10,625 nt of DNA from Phoronis ovalis (lineage: Eukaryota; Phoronida; Phoronidae): assembly GCA_028565635.1 (NCBI GenBank), contig JAOXYB010023491.1, positions 1-10,625 on the forward strand, given 5' to 3'. The number at the start of each line of letters is the position of its first letter. Positions within the stretch are counted from its first letter, which is position 1. The notes beneath the pieces were generated by a model that worked only from the letters and a program-made list of their open reading frames with translations, was not told the DNA's origin and did no database searches. Of this stretch, positions 1 to 10,625 are shown piece by piece. Both the position numbers and the translations under genes were made by a program.

Positions 1-199
1 CGATACCTACGATGTGCGAAAAGATCATGATTCTACATGTAATAGTTTTGAAGATATTTGGTGGAAAGAGTGACAGATAGACAGACAGACAGACACTCGA
101 GATTTAGTAGTATAGATTTATATCTTAAGCCTCTTTCTTTTGTGTGTTTTCTTCAAATAATACAAGATTGTTCAAATTAAATAGTTTCATTACTTGTAG
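1..199 (+). other. Last intron (3' end) of the plus-strand gene
   Basis: This is presumed intron of the plus-strand gene, ending in AG at 198-199. It contains a short imperfect GACA microsatellite at 72-95 and a pyrimidine-rich tract at 129-152. No coding signal is seen. Confidence 0.45.
72..95. repeat. (GACA)n microsatellite
   Basis: Six tetranucleotide units with one GATA interruption in the second unit. GACA/GATA tracts are common in invertebrate genomes. Confidence 0.85.
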
Positions 200-363
200 A
201 TTCATTAAGAGAGGCTCCAGATATGTTGCTTAGGAAACATTCTCAAGGGCAGGAGTTGAACAGCATGGACGAAATAGCAGAGTCAGGAGCAGTTCAGTCC
301 TCGAGTGCAACATCACAAAATGTTCCATCCTCGAGGAAATCAGTTCGTTGTGAAATAATCTAG
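200..363 (+). CDS. Last exon of an unidentified convergent plus-strand gene, possible C-terminal CaaX box
   Basis: A good 3' splice site (pyrimidine-rich 129-152, then CATTACTTGTAG ending at 199) opens a frame. Two bases complete a codon, 53 sense codons follow, and TAG is at 361-363. The peptide is polar and Ser/Gln/Glu-rich, reading S-L-R-E-A-P-D-M-L-L-R-K, S-M-D-E-I-A-E-S-G and S-S-R-K-S-V-R-C-E-I-I. I do not recognise the family. The composition looks like a disordered C-terminal tail. The last four residues, C-E-I-I, preceded by R-K-S-V-R, fit a CaaX prenylation signal with a nearby basic patch. The call rests on the splice site, the open frame and the exon-like composition. The start frame is fixed only by openness, so another frame or a non-coding exon remains possible. 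Confidence 0.55.
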
Positions 364-552
364 ACGTCTTTTTTGTGATTTCACAAGTAATGAAGAGACT
401 TGAAAATCATGCAGAGCAATCTATATTTTCACCCCAAAACTAAAACTGTACATAGCAATATTTTGGAAGTATTTTAACTGACTGATTGCAGCCTATTAGT
501 TCGCATATAACAGTTAATATACAGAATGGTAGCAGTTAGTGTTAACATGTTG

Positions 553-558
553 TTTATT
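553..558 (-). terminator. Possible distal SNRNP200 poly(A) signal AATAAA
   Basis: A second minus-strand AATAAA, 210 bases past the stop codon. It may be an alternative site, or unused if the first is efficient. Confidence 0.35.
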
Positions 559-617
559 GTCTTGTGTGTAATAATATTGTAGATAATACAATTATTCAGT
601 TTACAAATTTACAAAAT

Positions 618-623
618 TTTATT
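618..623 (-). terminator. SNRNP200 poly(A) signal AATAAA
   Basis: AATAAA on the minus strand, 145 bases past the SNRNP200 stop codon, followed by T/GT-rich sequence (TTTTGTAAATTTGTAAAC). This predicts cleavage at about 590-605. A second AATAAA at 553-558 could serve as a distal site. Confidence 0.6.
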
Positions 624-624
624 C

Positions 625-630
625 ATTAAA
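625..630 (+). terminator. Possible poly(A) signal ATTAAA of the plus-strand gene
   Basis: ATTAAA with a GT-rich stretch (CTGTATTTGTTACATA) 12 to 28 bases downstream, a reasonable cleavage context. It lies one base from the SNRNP200 signal on the other strand. Another ATTAAA is at 698-703. Confidence 0.4.
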
Positions 631-767
631 ACAGATTGTAACTGTATTTGTTACATACACCATTGTATCCAGCTTCTATAAACACAAATTTTCAACCATT
701 AAATAATCAAAATCTAGGTATAAAGATATAATTGTATCTGCTTCTCCAGTTGTCAGAACACGTTGTT

Positions 768-9720
<8,953 letters not shown>

Positions 9721-10625
9721 CTACAACAAAAACATGAAACAATGAACAAGTTGATAGGAAATTAGAAATTGTTCTGCCATAGTACAATACATTTGGTAAA
9801 ATAATTTCAAAAATAATTATAACACATACTGTACCAATTATTGTTTTTAAAAAGTCTATTTTTTAAAGAATAAAATCAACATTTTCAAAATCTGAGGTAC
9901 CACTCTAGATCTATTAGTGTTATATATTCTATGTGTAGCAGAAAGTTTCAAGATTTTTTTGACTTGATACATTTCAAAACCTTTCAAAACTTTTCCTGGC
10001 CATGTGACCAAACAATTTGTATTCCAGCAAATAAACCTTGAAAACCTCTTGATTTAATTTAAGTTTATTAAAATATAATGCTGAAGGTTCACTTATCATT
10101 GTACAGCATCAGAACTCTTCTATTTGTTAAAACTCAAACTATCATGACTGAACCTACCCGTCCCCTCCACCAATCACACTCCATCATGCCTGAACCTACC
10201 CGTCCTCTCCACCAATCACACTGCATCATGCCTGAACCTACCCCGTCCTCTCCACCAATCACACTGCATCATGTCTGAACCTACCCCGTCCTCTCCACCA
10301 ATCACACTGCATCATGTCTGAACCTACCCGCCCTCTCCGCCAATCACACTGCATCATGCCTGAACCTACCCCGTCCCCTCCACCAATCACACTGCATCAT
10401 GCCTGAACCTACCTGTCCCCTCCACCAATAACACTGCATCATGACTGAACTTACCCCGTCCCCTCCACCAATCACACTCAATCATGACTGAACCTACCCG
10501 TCCCCTCCACCAATCACACTGCATCATGCCTGAACCTACCCGTCCCCTCCACCAATCACACTGCATCATGCCTGAACCTACCCGTCCCCTCCACCAATCA
10601 CACTGCATCATGCCTGAACCTACCC
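9721..10625 (-). other. SNRNP200: SNRNP200 intron upstream of exon A (5' end outside window)
   Basis: The intron ends in TTGTTGTAG before exon A. From 9721 to about 10140 it is plain AT-rich sequence. From 10143 to the window end it is the 42/43-bp minisatellite. The donor is not inside the window in any recognisable single copy. Confidence 0.8.
10143..10625 (-). repeat. 42/43-bp minisatellite, 11 full copies plus a partial one, continuing past the window
   Basis: Units start CATG at 10143, 10185, 10227, 10270, 10313, 10355, 10398, 10440, 10483, 10525, 10567 and 10609. Steps are 42 bp, or 43 bp where a run of three C is four. Plus-strand consensus pieces are CTGAACCTACCC, GTCCCCTCCACCAATCACAC and TGCAT. 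In the minus (transcript) sense each unit reads ATT-GGT-GGA-GGG-GAC-GGG before GTAGGT, which resembles a coding end plus a 5' splice site. The unusually high GC compared with the intron supports an exon origin. Confidence 0.95.

Larger units (their letters stand above)
364..767. other. Convergent intergenic region, 3' UTRs of both genes
   Basis: There are 404 bases between the TAG of the plus-strand gene and the TGA of SNRNP200. The stretch is AT-rich and holds poly(A) signals for both directions (listed separately). No ORF, repeat or structured RNA is evident. The two 3' UTRs probably abut or overlap. Confidence 0.6.

Noticed and set aside
10078-10625. Open frames of 66 and 74 codons through the 42-bp repeat array, on both strands
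   Set aside because: A unit length divisible by three keeps any stop-free frame open. The steps of 43 bp break the frame, and the peptide is a bare repeat.

Overview
This is animal nuclear DNA. It is AT-rich, with short exons separated by GT-AG introns, simple repeats and several short non-autonomous-looking insertions. The main content, from 768 to 9720 on the minus strand, is the 3' half of SNRNP200 (Brr2), the U5 snRNP DExD/H-box RNA helicase of the spliceosome. Protein similarity to the vertebrate protein as I remember it is very high. The intron and repeat style (GACA microsatellite, MITE-like elements, many minisatellites) suggests a lophotrochozoan, perhaps a mollusc. That taxonomic guess is an inference and is not proven by the window.

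Layout from left to right. (1) 1-363: an intron end and the last exon (200-363) of an unidentified plus-strand gene ending in a possible CaaX box. (2) 364-767: a 404-bp convergent intergenic region with facing poly(A) signals. (3) 768-9720: eleven SNRNP200 exons. In transcript order (A to K) they are 9529-9720, 8939-9175, 8285-8487, 7666-7816, 6190-6414, 5410-5497, 4772-5037, 4048-4224, 3509-3669, 2192-2273 and 768-1019. They join without a frame break into 677 codons plus stop. These cover the end of RecA1, then RecA2, the winged helix and the Sec63 unit of the second helicase cassette. (4) 9721-10625: the next intron upstream, ending in a 42/43-bp minisatellite that runs off the window.

The most striking pattern is in the introns. 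At least four places, probably five, hold tandem copies of a segment that straddles a SNRNP200 exon edge and its splice site. These are seven 31-bp units at the exon D donor, about 5.7 units of 65 bp at the exon F acceptor, single extra copies at the exon D and exon H acceptor sides (73- and 72-bp offsets), and probably the 42-bp array at the end of the window, which looks like the donor edge of the exon beyond it. The two large arrays therefore carry rows of duplicate donor or acceptor sites, and use of the displaced sites leads at once to stop codons.

Other intronic insertions are a 652-bp near-palindromic element flanked by TTAA (1449-2100), a 632-bp insertion bounded by a 9-bp direct repeat (6532-7163), and a weak candidate for a very small solo LTR (2677-2789). 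I saw no tRNA, rRNA, CRISPR or bacterial-type system.
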